Shown here piece by piece: positions 19,352 through 29,053 of a stretch of DNA of 64,000 nucleotides. Both the position numbers and the translations under genes were made by a program. Position 1 is the stretch's first letter. Every line of letters begins with the position of its first letter. A model generated the notes under the pieces. That model ran no database searches, was not told the origin of the DNA, and saw nothing but the letters and a program-made list of their open reading frames with translations. The DNA comes from DATBVX01 sp963696675 (lineage in GTDB: Bacteria > Pseudomonadota > Gammaproteobacteria > Steroidobacterales > Steroidobacteraceae): assembly GCA_963696675.1 (NCBI GenBank), contig CAVOLM010000055.1, positions 14,947 to 78,946 on the forward strand, read 5' to 3'.

Positions 19352-19990
19352 ATGCTTCCCCACCAGCGACAGTTCATCGACCTGGCTCTCGAGATGGGCG
19401 CGCTGCGTTTCGGCGAATTCAAGCTCAAGTCCGGCCGCATCAGCCCGTATTTCTTCAACGCGGGTCTGTTCAATACGGGCCATGCGCTTGCGACGCTGGG
19501 CCGCAGCTACGCTGACACGATCGTGCGATCGGGCATCGAGTACGACATGTTGTTCGGGCCGGCGTACAAGGGGATCCCGCTGGTCGCCGCGACTGCAGCG
19601 GCCCTTGCGCAAATGCATGGCCGCAGCGTGCCGTTCGCATTCAATCGCAAGGAAGCCAAGGATCATGGCGAAGGCGGCCTGATCATCGGCAGCCCGCTCG
19701 CCGGCCGCGTCCTCATCATCGACGATGTCATCACTGCTGGAACTGCGATCCGTCAGTCGGCAGACATCATCCTCGGCGCGCGTGCGCGCCTCGCCGGGGT
19801 CGTGCTCGCGCTGGATCGACAGGAACGCGGCCAGGGTGCCCTCTCCGCTGTTCAGGAGGTCGAAGTCACCTATGCGGTGCGTTGTGTGAGCATCATCACA
19901 CTTTCGGACCTGATCGAGTCTCTCACTGCAGCCGGCGATGCCGAAACGCTCGAAGCGCTGCGCCGCTATCGCTCCGAGTACGGGATTTAG
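19352..19990 (+). CDS. pyrE: orotate phosphoribosyltransferase
   Basis: The 212-residue enzyme joins orotate and PRPP in pyrimidine synthesis. It shows GEFKLKSGRISPYFFNAGLF, FGPAYKGIPL, the catalytic loop FNRKEAKDHGEGG and the PRPP-binding motif VLIIDDVITAGTA. Length and motifs are those of the bacterial enzyme. It is divergent from xthA, a pairing also seen near rph-pyrE in related bacteria. Confidence 0.97.
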   Translation: MLPHQRQFIDLALEMGALRFGEFKLKSGRISPYFFNAGLFNTGHALATLGRSYADTIVRSGIEYDMLFGPAYKGIPLVAATAAALAQMHGRSVPFAFNRKEAKDHGEGGLIIGSPLAGRVLIIDDVITAGTAIRQSADIILGARARLAGVVLALDRQERGQGALSAVQEVEVTYAVRCVSIITLSDLIESLTAAGDAETLEALRRYRSEYGI

Positions 19991-20085
19991 CGACACTCGC
20001 TGCGGCGGCGCACATCTGGGTCTTGCGAAACCCGCGGGTACTTGAGGCACAATAGCCCGCCCCGAGTCTCGGGCCGGTGTAACAC

Positions 20086-20730
20086 TTGACCACTTCGCGA
20101 ATCGTGCAGCTCGTGTTGGCCGCGACACTCCTCGCCGCGAGTCCGAGTGCATTGCGCGCTGCGAACACCGGCTCGGACAAGCCTCTCTATAAGTGGGTCG
20201 ATGAAAAGGGCATCGTTCACTACGGGGACAGCATTCCACCGCAGTACGCGAAGCAGGAACGATCGGTCCTGAACCGCCAGGGCGTTGAAGTCGGGCGGCT
20301 CGATGCTGAGAAATCTGATGCGCAGCGGGCCGCAGATGCGGCGCGCGATCGTGCGACATCCGACGCTCGCCATCGCGACCAGGTGCTGTTGACAACCTAC
20401 GTTTCCGTGCAACAGATCGAGCAGTTGCGCGATCAGCGGCTCGATCTGATCGAGGGTCAGGTCAGGGTGACGGCGCAGTATCTCGACACGCTGCAGGGAC
20501 GACTGCAGGACCTGCAGACTCGGAGCCTCTTTTATGCGCCTTACAGCTCGAACGATGGCGCCGGGCCAATGCCGGATGGGCTGGCAGATGACCTGGTGAG
20601 AACCATCAAGGAGATCCGGCAGCAGGAGCGCAACCTCGCAAGCAAGCGCGCCGAACAGGGCGCGGTACGCGAGCGCTTCGAGTCCGACATCCAGCGCTAC
20701 ACCGAGCTGGTGGCCGCCCGCAAACCCTGA
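20086..20730 (+). CDS. DUF4124 domain protein, secreted, coiled coil
   Basis: The start is TTG 20086. A signal peptide (residues 1-25, ending near ALRA) precedes the DUF4124 core LYKWVDEKGIVHYGDSIP. The rest is mostly charged helix likely to form coiled coils (AQRAADAARDRATSDAR, ERFESDIQRYTELVAARK). DUF4124 proteins are common, uncharacterised periplasmic proteins of gammaproteobacteria. It is convergent with dut, 5 bases apart. Confidence 0.85.
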   Translation: MTTSRIVQLVLAATLLAASPSALRAANTGSDKPLYKWVDEKGIVHYGDSIPPQYAKQERSVLNRQGVEVGRLDAEKSDAQRAADAARDRATSDARHRDQVLLTTYVSVQQIEQLRDQRLDLIEGQVRVTAQYLDTLQGRLQDLQTRSLFYAPYSSNDGAGPMPDGLADDLVRTIKEIRQQERNLASKRAEQGAVRERFESDIQRYTELVAARKP

Positions 20731-20735
20731 TCGGG

Positions 20736-21221
20736 CTATTGTCGACCCGAGTGCCCGAAGCCTCCTGAACCGCGTCGACTCGTCTCGAAGTCCGCCACGA
20801 CTTCAAATTCCACCTGCACGACCGGCACCACGATCAACTGCGCGATGCGCTCGCCCGGCTGGATCGTGAAGGGCTGCTGCCCGCGATTCCAGCAAGACAC
20901 CATGACCTGTCCCTGGTAATCCGAGTCGATGAGCCCGACCAGGTTGCCGAGCACGATGCCGTGCTTGTGGCCGAGGCCCGAGCGCGGTAGCAGCACTGCG
21001 GCCAGACCCGGGTCCTCGAGGTGAATGGCAATACCGGTGGGTATCAGCTCCGCGCGCCCGGGCTCGAGCACCAGCGGCGCGGCCAGGCAGGCACGCAGAT
21101 CCACGCCGGCCGAACCCAAAGTGGCGTATTGCGGCAGCGGAAATTCGCGTCCCACGCGCTCATCGAGGATCTTGATCTTCAGACGGCGGTGCGCGCTCGC
21201 CGCGACCGCCGGTTCAGACAT
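20736..21221 (-). CDS. dut: dUTP diphosphatase
   Basis: The 161-residue trimeric dUTPase has its five motifs in order: GSAGVDLRACL, LPRSGLGHKHGIVLGN, GLIDSDYQGQV, GERIAQLIVVPV and the C-terminal P-loop-like RRGSGGFGHSG. It hydrolyses dUTP to dUMP, keeping uracil out of DNA. The ATG at 21221 lies inside the coaBC 3' end, so the genes overlap by 8 bases, consistent with the conserved coaBC-dut operon. Confidence 0.96.
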   Translation of the reverse strand: MSEPAVAASAHRRLKIKILDERVGREFPLPQYATLGSAGVDLRACLAAPLVLEPGRAELIPTGIAIHLEDPGLAAVLLPRSGLGHKHGIVLGNLVGLIDSDYQGQVMVSCWNRGQQPFTIQPGERIAQLIVVPVVQVEFEVVADFETSRRGSGGFGHSGRQ

Positions 21222-22446
21222 GCGCCCGCTGCCTGGCCGGACTCTCGGTCCGCTGCCGGTACCGTTCGGCAATGAGCGCAATCAATCCGCGCGCCACCTG
21301 TAGCTTCGACGCGCGCTCCAGTGTCTGGCTGCCTCCAGGCCACAGAACGAGCAGCGCATTCTCGTCGCAATCGAATGCGAGCCCCTCGCCCACCTCGTTG
21401 GCGGCGATCATGTCCAGGCTCTTCTTCACCAGCTTCTCGCGCGCATGCTGCTCGACGCGCTCGGTCTCGGCAGCGAACCCCACCACGAAAGGTCGGCGCG
21501 GGCTCGCGGCCACTGACGCGACGATGTCGGGCGCCTTCACGAGATCGAGCTGCAGTGAATCCCCGGTCTTCTTGAGCTTCTGTGCCAGCGGTGCCGGCGG
21601 GCGGTAGTCCGCTACTGCGGCGGCGGAGATGAAGATGTCGGTCGACGGCAGCTCGCGATGCGCGGCCGCGTACATCTGTTCCGCGCTCTCGACGTCGATG
21701 CGCTGAACGCCTGGCGGTGTATCGATCGACACCGGGCCGCTGATCAGCGTGACGCGTGCTCCGGCGAAATACGCGGCTTGTGCGACCGCGAAACCCATTT
21801 TTCCAGAGCTGCGGTTGCTGATGAAGCGCACCGGATCGATGCGCTCGCGCGTCGGTCCGGCAGTGATGACCACATGCAGGCCTTCAAGCACCCGCGGCGT
21901 CGAGATCAGGGCAATCGCGCGCTCGGCCAGATCGAGCGGCTCGAGCATGCGCCCCGGCCCGAACTCACCGCACGCCTGGTCACCTTCGCCGGGACCGTAG
22001 ATGGCGATGCCGCGCGCTCGAAGCGTCGCCACATTGGCTTGCGTCGCGGCGTTCGCCCACATGAGGTGGTTCATCGCTGGCGCAACGGCAACAGGCGAAT
22101 CCGTTGCGAGACACAGCGTGCTGAGCAGGTCATCGGCGAAGCCATGCGCGAGGCGTGCGATGAAGTTGGCGCTGGCGGGCGCGATGAGCACCAACTGAGC
22201 CCAGCGTGCGAGCTCGATGTGCCCCATGGCCGCTTCGGCCATGTCGTCCCACAGATCGGTGCGCGTGGGACGCCCGGAGACTGCCTGAAAGGTCAGCGGC
22301 GACACGAACTTCTGTGCCGCTGCAGTCATGACGACCTGGACCTCGGCGCCTCGCTCGGTCAGCCGACGCACCAGGTCCGGGCTCTTATACGCCGCGATGC
22401 CGCCAGTCACGCCGAGGAGGATCCGCTGGGGAGTCGAGTCGTTCAT
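21214..22446 (-). CDS. coaBC: bifunctional CoaBC (pantothenoylcysteine ligase/decarboxylase)
   Basis: The 410-residue fusion makes 4'-phosphopantetheine for coenzyme A. The N-terminal flavin decarboxylase (CoaC) spans about 1-190 (GVTGGIAAYKSPDLVRRL, APASANFIARLAHG, APAMNHLMW, active-site Cys in GDQACGEFGPGRM). The ligase (CoaB) follows with ITAGPTRERIDPVRFISNR, SSGKMGFAVAQA, DIFISAAAVADYRP and the KLKKTGD loop. The coaD gene for a later step lies 5 kb away in the same block. Confidence 0.97.
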   Translation of the reverse strand: MNDSTPQRILLGVTGGIAAYKSPDLVRRLTERGAEVQVVMTAAAQKFVSPLTFQAVSGRPTRTDLWDDMAEAAMGHIELARWAQLVLIAPASANFIARLAHGFADDLLSTLCLATDSPVAVAPAMNHLMWANAATQANVATLRARGIAIYGPGEGDQACGEFGPGRMLEPLDLAERAIALISTPRVLEGLHVVITAGPTRERIDPVRFISNRSSGKMGFAVAQAAYFAGARVTLISGPVSIDTPPGVQRIDVESAEQMYAAAHRELPSTDIFISAAAVADYRPPAPLAQKLKKTGDSLQLDLVKAPDIVASVAASPRRPFVVGFAAETERVEQHAREKLVKKSLDMIAANEVGEGLAFDCDENALLVLWPGGSQTLERASKLQVARGLIALIAERYRQRTESPARQRAHV

Positions 22447-22613
22447 GGGCGGACATTATCCGAGCCTCGGCGAAAGCGGGCAAACCGACTGACGTGGTGG
22501 TGACAAACCGGTTTCTTGGCTCACGCGTGACATTTCGCGCTGCACTTGCGGCGGGGCGGCGGCGATCATTTCATCCGCGCCCCAACAGTCCCCGCGAGTG
22601 CGCGGATTTCACC

Positions 22614-23289
22614 ATGTCGATTCGCGATTGGCCGAGCGCGGAACGCCCGCGCGAAAAACTGCTGCAACTCGGTCCGGGCGCGCTGTCGGAAGCGGAGTTG
22701 CTGGCGCTGGTGATTCGCGTCGGCAGTCGCGGTGCGAGCGCCGTCGACCTGGCGCGCGAGGTCCTCAAGGAATTCCGCTCGTTGCGCGCGCTGCTGAGCG
22801 CCGACATCGGGCGCTTCTGTCAGCATCCGGGCCTCGGTCCCGCGCGTTACGCCGAGTTGCAGGCGGCGCTCGAGCTGGCGCGTCGTCATTACCAGGAGGC
22901 ATTACAGATTGGCCCGGGTCTCGAACTCGCCCCGCGCGACGCGGGATTTCCTGACCGCGCGGCTGCGGGACCGCAGCTACGAAGTGTTCTGCTGCCTGCA
23001 CCTCGACAACCGCCACCGCCTGATCGCGTTCGACGAGCTGTTTCGCGGCACGATCGACGGGGCGAGCGTCCACCCGCGCGAGGTCGTAAAGCAGGCCCTG
23101 GCGCGCAACGCCGCCGCTGTCATCCTGGCTCACAACCACCCATCCGGCGTGGCCGAGCCCAGCCAGGCCGATGAGCTGATCACGCAGCGACTCAAGGAGG
23201 CCCTGGCGCTGGTCGACATCCGGCTGCTGGACCATGTGATCGTCGGGGACGGAAGCTGCCTGAGTTTTGCCGAAAAGGGCCTGATCTGA
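22614..23289 (+). CDS. radC: RadC/JAB-domain protein (one frameshift)
   Basis: ATG 22614 starts MSIRDWPSAERPREKLLQLG, then GPGALSEAELLALVIRVGS, a helix-hairpin-helix region. After one extra base near 22922 comes the JAB/MPN domain NSPRATRDFLTARLRD, with the metal motif ILAHNHPSGVAEPSQAD. Removing the extra base gives 224 codons, the usual RadC length. The biochemical role remains unclear despite the name. It begins the radC-rpmB-rpmG cluster, divergent from coaBC. Confidence 0.9.
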
Positions 23290-23435
23290 CCGCAGCGGAC
23301 GTTTCGGGGCTCCGAGGCACCTCGTGCCCGGACCTCAACTTGCCCGAGTCAGCGCTTTGGGCTATCTTTCCGCGCTCTTTGGCACGCCCGTCGTTCTAAC
23401 TCATTGGCTGGCGGCTCATTTTCGAGGCAGTAACC

Positions 23436-23672
23436 ATGTCCCGAGTCTGTCAGGTCACCGGCAAGCGGCCAGTCGTCGGCAACACGGTCTCGCATGCGAA
23501 CAATCGCAAGCGACGCCGCTTTCTTCCCAACCTGCACGTGCAGCGATTCTGGCTGGAAAGCGAGAAGCGCTTCGTGAGTCTCAAAGTCTCCACTCGCGGG
23601 CTGCGCACGATCGAGAAGCGCGGCGTGGACGTGGTGGTGGCGGAGCTGCGCGCCCAGGGCGTCAAGGTCTGA
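23436..23672 (+). CDS. rpmB: 50S ribosomal protein L28
   Basis: The 78-residue basic protein reads MSRVCQVTGKRPVVGN and NNRKRRRFLPNLHVQRFW, the L28 signature, with normal length. It is followed 10 bases later by rpmG, with a GAGGAGG ribosome site overlapping its stop. Confidence 0.98.
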   Translation: MSRVCQVTGKRPVVGNTVSHANNRKRRRFLPNLHVQRFWLESEKRFVSLKVSTRGLRTIEKRGVDVVVAELRAQGVKV

Positions 23673-23682
23673 GGAGGCCGTC

Positions 23683-23838
23683 ATGCGCGAAAAGATCAAG
23701 CTGGTGTCGTCGGCTGGAACCGGCCACTACTACACGACGATGAAGAACAAGCGCCTGCACCCCGACAAGCTCGAGACCATGAAATTCGATCCGGTCGTGC
23801 GCAAGCACGTCAAGTACAAGGAATCGAAGATCAAGTAG
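23683..23838 (+). CDS. rpmG: 50S ribosomal protein L33
   Basis: A 51-residue protein from ATG 23683: MREKIKLVSSAGTGHYYTT, MKNKRLHPDKLETMKFDP, ending KESKIK. This is the zinc-free form of L33, lacking the CxxC pairs. The gene follows rpmB in the universal rpmB-rpmG pair, with a strong GAGGAGG site, and is followed by a strong terminator. Confidence 0.98.
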   Translation: MREKIKLVSSAGTGHYYTTMKNKRLHPDKLETMKFDPVVRKHVKYKESKIK

Positions 23839-23863
23839 CGCGGGATCCCTCGCGCCAGAAACA

Positions 23864-23896
23864 GAAAACCCGCCGATCGGCGGGTTTTCTTTTTTC
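23864..23896 (+). terminator. intrinsic terminator after rpmBG
   Basis: The perfect 24-base palindrome AAAACCCGCCGATCGGCGGG plus TTTT (23865-23888) is followed by C and a run of six T. The A and T flanks make it usable for the opposite-strand desaturase gene as well. Confidence 0.92.
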
Positions 23897-23920
23897 CAGG
23901 CTGCAATTCGCCTTGGTTTG

Positions 23921-25103
23921 CTAGGCCGGTTGCAGTGCGTAGCCGCGCAGTGACGTCGCGAAGTCCTGCAGCACCTTCACACCACTCGCTTCAGCCTGGG
24001 CACACCAGTCCTTGAGCTGCGCAAGGAGACGCTCGTTGCTGGCGTTCGCCCCGCTCCACAGCTGCTGGAGCCGCTCGCGGAACTCGTGAACCGTGCGCAG
24101 GGCCGGGTTGCTGGTCGAGGATTTCCTTCAGCCGCTGCATGCCAGTCTCATCGAGCAAGCGCGGATGGCGCACCAGGAGCTTGCGCACGCCGCGCTTCAG
24201 GCACGACTCGGAACGATCGCGGGCACGCTCTGCGCGCAACACGGGCAGCGTCACCTTGCGGCTGTACTCGCGCAGTACGTGCATGCGATTGACGATGACT
24301 GCGCGCAGCGTCTCCAGGTCGACGCGCCGCGGCTCGACCCGCGCGGGCTCCGGCGCCGTGCGAATCACCTTGGCAAGCCCGAGGAATTCCAGCACGCGGA
24401 TGAAGAACCAGCCGATGTCGAATTCCCAGCTGCGCACGGAAAACTTGGCGGAGGCAGGAAAAGCGTGGTGATTGTTGTGCAGCTCTTCGCCGCCGAGCAG
24501 CACACCCCACGGCATGATGTTGCGGGCCGCATCTTCGCACTCGAAGTTGCGGTAGCCGCTGTGATGTCCGAGACCGTTGATGACGCCCGCCGCAAAAAAC
24601 GGCATGGCCATCATCTGGATCGCGATGATGATGATGCCCGGTACGCCGAACAGCACCAGGTCGGTCACCACCATCAGGATGATGCCGAGGTTCCAGAAAC
24701 GCGAGTACACGTTGCGTTCGATCCAGTCGTCCGGAGTGCCGCGCCCGTACTTCTCGAGCGTCTCAGGATGGCTCGCTTCCTCGGTATAGAGCTCGCGCCC
24801 CTCGAACAGCACTTTGCGCAGCCCAAAGACCACCGGGCTGTGCGGGTCGCCGGGCTCGTCGGAGAAGGCGTGATGCTTACGGTGCACGGCGACCCATTCC
24901 TTGGTCAGCATCCCCGAGCTCATCCAGATCCAGAAACGGAAGAAATGTCGCAGCGCCGGATGCAGATCGAGGCTGCGGTGCGTCGCGTCGCGATGCAGGT
25001 AGAGGGTTACTGCCGTCACCGTGGTCTGCACCATGATGAAGGTGACTAGCGCGTATTCCCAGAAGTTGAGATTCAGTACGCCATACAAAAAAGTGAGATC
25101 CAT
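23921..25103 (-). CDS. membrane fatty acid desaturase (one frameshift)
   Basis: The protein has the three histidine boxes of acyl desaturases: LHRDATH, VHRKHHAF and LHNNHHAF, between four hydrophobic stretches. This matches delta-9 desaturases that add a double bond to membrane acyl chains using a di-iron centre. The C-terminal extension of about 120 residues is helical and soluble (YSRKVTLPVLRAERARD). One extra base near 24105 ends the first frame early; in the next frame NPALRTVHEFRERLQQLW continues to a TAG at 23921, which ends LRGYALQPA. Total length is 3n+1. It is divergent from mutM. Confidence 0.9.
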
Positions 25104-25256
25104 CAGATACTCCGGACGCCGCCCAGAGGTGAGAGGCGGCCGACTATAGCGAACCGGCGTCTTCCCGCCAAATGCGCCATGTCACGCTCTTGTGAAGGCA
25201 GAACTGTCGGACCATACAAATGAGCGCCAATCAGCCGCCCTCATATACTCCTGCCC

Positions 25257-26072
25257 ATGCCTGAGCTGCCCGAAGTCGAGACCACACGCCGCGGCATTGC
25301 CCCCGCCCTGAAAGGGCGACGCATCGCGGCCGTCGTAGTACGCGAGCCGCGATTGCGTTGGCCCGTACCGCAGACGCTCGCGCCGGCCGCCGCGGGTCAG
25401 GCGATCCGCGGCGTGCGCCGCCGTGCGAAGTACTTGCTCATCGACCTCGAGGGAGGGAGCCTCATCCTGCATCTCGGCATGTCGGGGAGCCTGCGAGTGC
25501 TGCCACCTGCAACGCCGCTGGTCACTCATGATCACATCGACATCCTGCTCGATTCCGGCCTTGCGCTGCGTTTCAACGACCCGCGACGTTTTGGGAGCCT
25601 CTTATGGGCCGAGGGTGATCCTCTCGCGCATCCACTGTTGCGCCGCCTCGCCCCCGAACCCCTCGATGTGAGTTTCAGCGGCGAGTACCTCGAGCGCGTC
25701 ACCCGCAAGCGGCGTGTGGCGATCAAGCAGTTGCTGATGAACAGTCAGATCGTCGTCGGCGTCGGCAACATCTACGCGAGCGAAGCGTTGTTCCGTGCCC
25801 GCATCAACCCGCGGCGCGCGGCAGGTCGGCTGAATCGGGCGCAGCTGGCGCGCCTCGCACGGGCGATCAAGGCTGTCCTCAACCTCGCCATCAAGGTCGG
25901 CGGAACGACCCTGCGGGACTACGTCGGCGCCGATGGAAATCCGGGTTATTTCCGCCAGAAGCTCTATGTCTATGAGCGAACCGGCAAGCCATGCCGCGTT
26001 TGCCGCACGCCGATCCGGCAATTTACCCAGGGTCAGCGCTCGACCTACTACTGTCCGCGCTGCCAGAAGTGA
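25257..26072 (+). CDS. mutM: formamidopyrimidine-DNA glycosylase
   Basis: The 271-residue protein begins MPELPEVETTRRGI, with catalytic Pro2 and Glu3. It has the conserved Lys in RRRAKYLLIDL, the helix-two-turn-helix QIVVGVGNIYASEALF and a C-terminal four-Cys zinc finger (CRVCRTP ... YYCPRCQK). It excises 8-oxoguanine and FaPy. Together with mutY elsewhere in the window, the GO repair system is represented. It is tail to tail with ggt, 1 base apart. Confidence 0.98.
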   Translation: MPELPEVETTRRGIAPALKGRRIAAVVVREPRLRWPVPQTLAPAAAGQAIRGVRRRAKYLLIDLEGGSLILHLGMSGSLRVLPPATPLVTHDHIDILLDSGLALRFNDPRRFGSLLWAEGDPLAHPLLRRLAPEPLDVSFSGEYLERVTRKRRVAIKQLLMNSQIVVGVGNIYASEALFRARINPRRAAGRLNRAQLARLARAIKAVLNLAIKVGGTTLRDYVGADGNPGYFRQKLYVYERTGKPCRVCRTPIRQFTQGQRSTYYCPRCQK

Positions 26073-26073
26073 G

Positions 26074-27777
26074 CTAGCGAATCATCCCCTGGCCCACGCC
26101 CCGCGGATCGGATGCGGCGACCACCGATTGCGTTGCGTAGTCCCAGGTAATCACCTGCATATTGCCGATGGTTGGCGGCCAGTCGCGGAATTTGTGGCCC
26201 CGTTGCTCGAGCGTTTGACGCTCCTCGTCCGTCAGGCCCTTGGGCTCTGCGAACACGACATCCGGTTGATACTGGTGGTGGATGCGCGCCGCGGTGACGA
26301 TGCCCATGGCATCGGCGCCGTTCAGCCAGTTGAGCGTGCCAAGCAGCACCATCGATGGAATGAAGCTGCCGCCCGGTGAACCCAGAATGGCGATACCTTT
26401 CTCAGACTCCAGGAATGTTGGAGTCATACTCGAGAGCGGACGCTTGCCCGGCGCGATCGAGTTCGCCTCGGCGCCTACCAGCTTGTAGATGTTTGGCTCG
26501 CCCGGCTTGATCGCAAAGTCGTCCATCTCGTTGTTGAGCAGGATGCCGGTGCCCGGAATCACGAGACCAGTGCCGAACCAGGCGTTGAGCGTGATCGTGG
26601 CCGCGACGCGATTACCTTCCCTGTCGAGGATCGCGAAGTGGGTAGTGCTGACGCCGCTGCTCGCATCGCCGATGTACCCCGGCAACGCCGCGCTCGGTGT
26701 CGCGCGGTCGAGGCGAATCGAGGCGCGTTCGCCGGCGGCGTAGTCCGGGCTGAGCAGGCGCTGGATTGGCATCGATACGAACGCCGGGTCGCCAAGATAC
26801 TCCGCCCGGTCGCGATGTACGCGGCGCAGGCTCTCGATGATCACGTGCTTGCGGGTCGCGCTGTCGAGTTGCGCAAGCTCGTAACCGTCGAGGATGTTGA
26901 GCGCGTTGAGCACGGCGACGCCGCCGGATGAAGGCGGGGGCGCGGTCACGATGCGCACGCCACGATACTCACCGATCAGTGGTTGTCGTTCGATCAGGCG
27001 GTAGTTCGCAAGATCTTCCAGCGACCAGATGCCGCCAAGCTTGCGCACACCGGCCACGAGTTTCTCAGCGAACGGTCCCTGGTAGAAACCCTCCGGACCC
27101 TTCTCTGCCACCACACTGAGCGATCGGGCAAGGTCGGGCTGCTTGAGCACGCGACCCGGTGTGGGAGCTGCGCCGTGCACGAGAAAGATGCGGGCCGCGT
27201 CGGGGCTGCGTTCGAATGCGGGGCGCTTGCGCCCAATATCCTCGGCCAGGCGCGCATAGACGGGAAACCCGTTGCGGGCGAGGCGAATCGCAGGTTGCAG
27301 GCTCTGCTTTAGCGGCAAGCGGCCGAACTTCTCCGCCAGATGCGCCCAGGCAGCCACTTCGCCCGGAATTCCGGCAGCGAGTGCCGTATCAGTCGATCTG
27401 CCGGGCACCGGCTTGCCATCGGCATCGAGAAACATGTCGCGCGTCGCTGCAGCGGGCGCGACTTCGCGCGCGTCGATGAGCAGGTCGAGCCCGTCGCTCG
27501 AACGATGCAACATGTAGAAACCGCCGCCGCCCAACCCGGAGCCCCGCGGTTCCGTGACTTCCAGCGCCGCACTCACCGCGACGGCGGCATCGAATGCGTT
27601 GCCGCCGGCGGCCAGGATCTCGAACCCAGCTTCGCTCGCAAGAGGATATGCGCTGGCTATCGCCGCGACCGGCGGTTTGCGGGCTTCATCGGCAAGCGCC
27701 CACTGCGACAGGAGCAGCAGCGCGAACAGAGAGGACATCCAAATGCGGATTGATCTGTTCGCGTCGTTACCCTTCAT
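26074..27777 (-). CDS. ggt: gamma-glutamyltransferase, periplasmic
   Basis: The 567-residue Ntn-hydrolase precursor has a signal peptide (to about ALADEA), the large-subunit core GNAFDAAVAVSAALEVTEP and GSGLGGGGFYMLHR, and the autoprocessing site SSGVSTTHFAILDREGN, where the Thr before TH becomes the N-terminal nucleophile of the small subunit. The later LLNNEMDDFA and GSPGGSFIPSM segments line the active site. It cleaves gamma-glutamyl amides such as glutathione. Confidence 0.95.
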   Translation of the reverse strand: MKGNDANRSIRIWMSSLFALLLLSQWALADEARKPPVAAIASAYPLASEAGFEILAAGGNAFDAAVAVSAALEVTEPRGSGLGGGGFYMLHRSSDGLDLLIDAREVAPAAATRDMFLDADGKPVPGRSTDTALAAGIPGEVAAWAHLAEKFGRLPLKQSLQPAIRLARNGFPVYARLAEDIGRKRPAFERSPDAARIFLVHGAAPTPGRVLKQPDLARSLSVVAEKGPEGFYQGPFAEKLVAGVRKLGGIWSLEDLANYRLIERQPLIGEYRGVRIVTAPPPSSGGVAVLNALNILDGYELAQLDSATRKHVIIESLRRVHRDRAEYLGDPAFVSMPIQRLLSPDYAAGERASIRLDRATPSAALPGYIGDASSGVSTTHFAILDREGNRVAATITLNAWFGTGLVIPGTGILLNNEMDDFAIKPGEPNIYKLVGAEANSIAPGKRPLSSMTPTFLESEKGIAILGSPGGSFIPSMVLLGTLNWLNGADAMGIVTAARIHHQYQPDVVFAEPKGLTDEERQTLEQRGHKFRDWPPTIGNMQVITWDYATQSVVAASDPRGVGQGMIR

Positions 27778-27816
27778 GCCACTCCTCGTAACGGTCCTGG
27801 CTGGTTTTGTGATGAC

Positions 27817-28299
27817 TCAGGCCTGCTTCATCTTCTTCAGCTCCGCCGCGACGATGGGATGCACGAATTCGGACACATCGCCGCCGAAGATCGCGATCTC
27901 GCGCACCAGCGTGGAAGAAATGAAGGTGAATTGCTCCTGCGGCGTGAGGAACACCGTCTCTACGCCAGCGAAGAGATGCCGCGACATCGTGGCGAGCTGA
28001 AACTCGAACTCGAAGTCCGACACCGCGCGCAACCCGCGCACGATGACGCTGATGCCATTGCGACGCGCAAAATCCACCGTGAGGCCGGTGTAGCCCTGCA
28101 CTTCGACGTTCGGCACGTCCTTCAGAACCTGCCGCGCAAGGCTCACGCGTTGCTCGAGACTGAACATGGGCGTCTTGTTGGGATTGGCCGCGATCGCGAC
28201 CACGACGCGGTCGAAAATGCCGGCCGCGCGACGGACCAGGTCCTGGTGCCCGTTGGTGATGGGGTCGAATGTGCCCGGATACACCGCATTGCGACTCAT
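27817..28299 (-). CDS. coaD: phosphopantetheine adenylyltransferase
   Basis: The 160-residue enzyme, from ATG 28299, shows the nucleotidyltransferase motif YPGTFDPITNGHQDLVRRA and the C-terminal ISSTLVREIA motif. It catalyses the penultimate step of CoA synthesis. Its ATG overlaps the rsmD TGA (28296-28299), a coupling common in proteobacteria. Confidence 0.97.
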   Translation of the reverse strand: MSRNAVYPGTFDPITNGHQDLVRRAAGIFDRVVVAIAANPNKTPMFSLEQRVSLARQVLKDVPNVEVQGYTGLTVDFARRNGISVIVRGLRAVSDFEFEFQLATMSRHLFAGVETVFLTPQEQFTFISSTLVREIAIFGGDVSEFVHPIVAAELKKMKQA

Positions 28300-28934
28300 C
28301 GCGTGTCCCCTCGTGCGAGTGGCGCCGCCTGGCGACGGGCCAGATGATACCCGACCTCGCCGGCGCGACCGGTCCGGTGCAGGATCCACTCGTCTGGGAG
28401 CGTCGGCGGGCCTTCACGGGCGGGCCGCTCGATATAGATGTATGCGTCAGGCGCCAGCCAGCCACGGGACTCGAGCAGCGCGCAGCTCGCTTGCAGCGAT
28501 TCATCGGCGAACGGCGGGTCGAGAAATACGATATCGAAGGCTTCGACGTGCGATTCGAGATAACGGCGCGCGTCGGCCAGCTTCGGCTCAGCGCCCTCGG
28601 CCTTCAGCATCGACAGCGTCGCGTGAAGATGCTCGATCACCTTCGGTTCGCGATCGACGAACACCACTCGCGCGGCGCCTCGCGACAGGGCCTCGAGCCC
28701 CAGTGCACCCGAACCTGCGAACAGATCGAGACACCGACTGCCGGCGATCACGGGCTGCAGCCAGTTGAAGAGAGTCTCGCGCACTCGATCCGGCGTCGGC
28801 CGCAACTCTTCGGACGGCGGAAACCGGACACGCCGGCCGCGCCAGTTGCCCCCGATGATGCGCAGTTCGTTGCGCCCGATCTGCCGCCGGGGAGGCGATG
28901 CTGAGAGCTTGCGAGCGGGTGATTTTCTTGACAT
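28296..28934 (-). CDS. rsmD: 16S rRNA (guanine966-N2)-methyltransferase
   Basis: From ATG 28934 (MSRKSPARKLS) the 212-residue protein has LRIIGGNWRGRRVRFP, RPTPDRVRETLFNWL, the SAM site CLDLFAGSGALGLEALSRGA and the N6/N2-methyltransferase catalytic motif DPPF. It methylates G966 of 16S rRNA. It is coupled to coaD by an ATGA overlap. Confidence 0.96.
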   Translation of the reverse strand: MSRKSPARKLSASPPRRQIGRNELRIIGGNWRGRRVRFPPSEELRPTPDRVRETLFNWLQPVIAGSRCLDLFAGSGALGLEALSRGAARVVFVDREPKVIEHLHATLSMLKAEGAEPKLADARRYLESHVEAFDIVFLDPPFADESLQASCALLESRGWLAPDAYIYIERPAREGPPTLPDEWILHRTGRAGEVGYHLARRQAAPLARGDTR

Positions 28935-29053
28935 TTCCGGGTTCAGCCAGCCGAAGACGGCCGACTTGATGGCTGCGCTGCGCACAGCGTAGGCTTGTCG
29001 CCATTAAAACGAGCGCCTACGCGCCCTTTTCCACGATCTTTCAGGAGCAAACC

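Noticed and set aside
19325..20395. Extension of ExoIII by several hundred residues
   Set aside because: It lies antisense to pyrE and DUF4124; the ExoIII fold begins exactly at GTG 19324.
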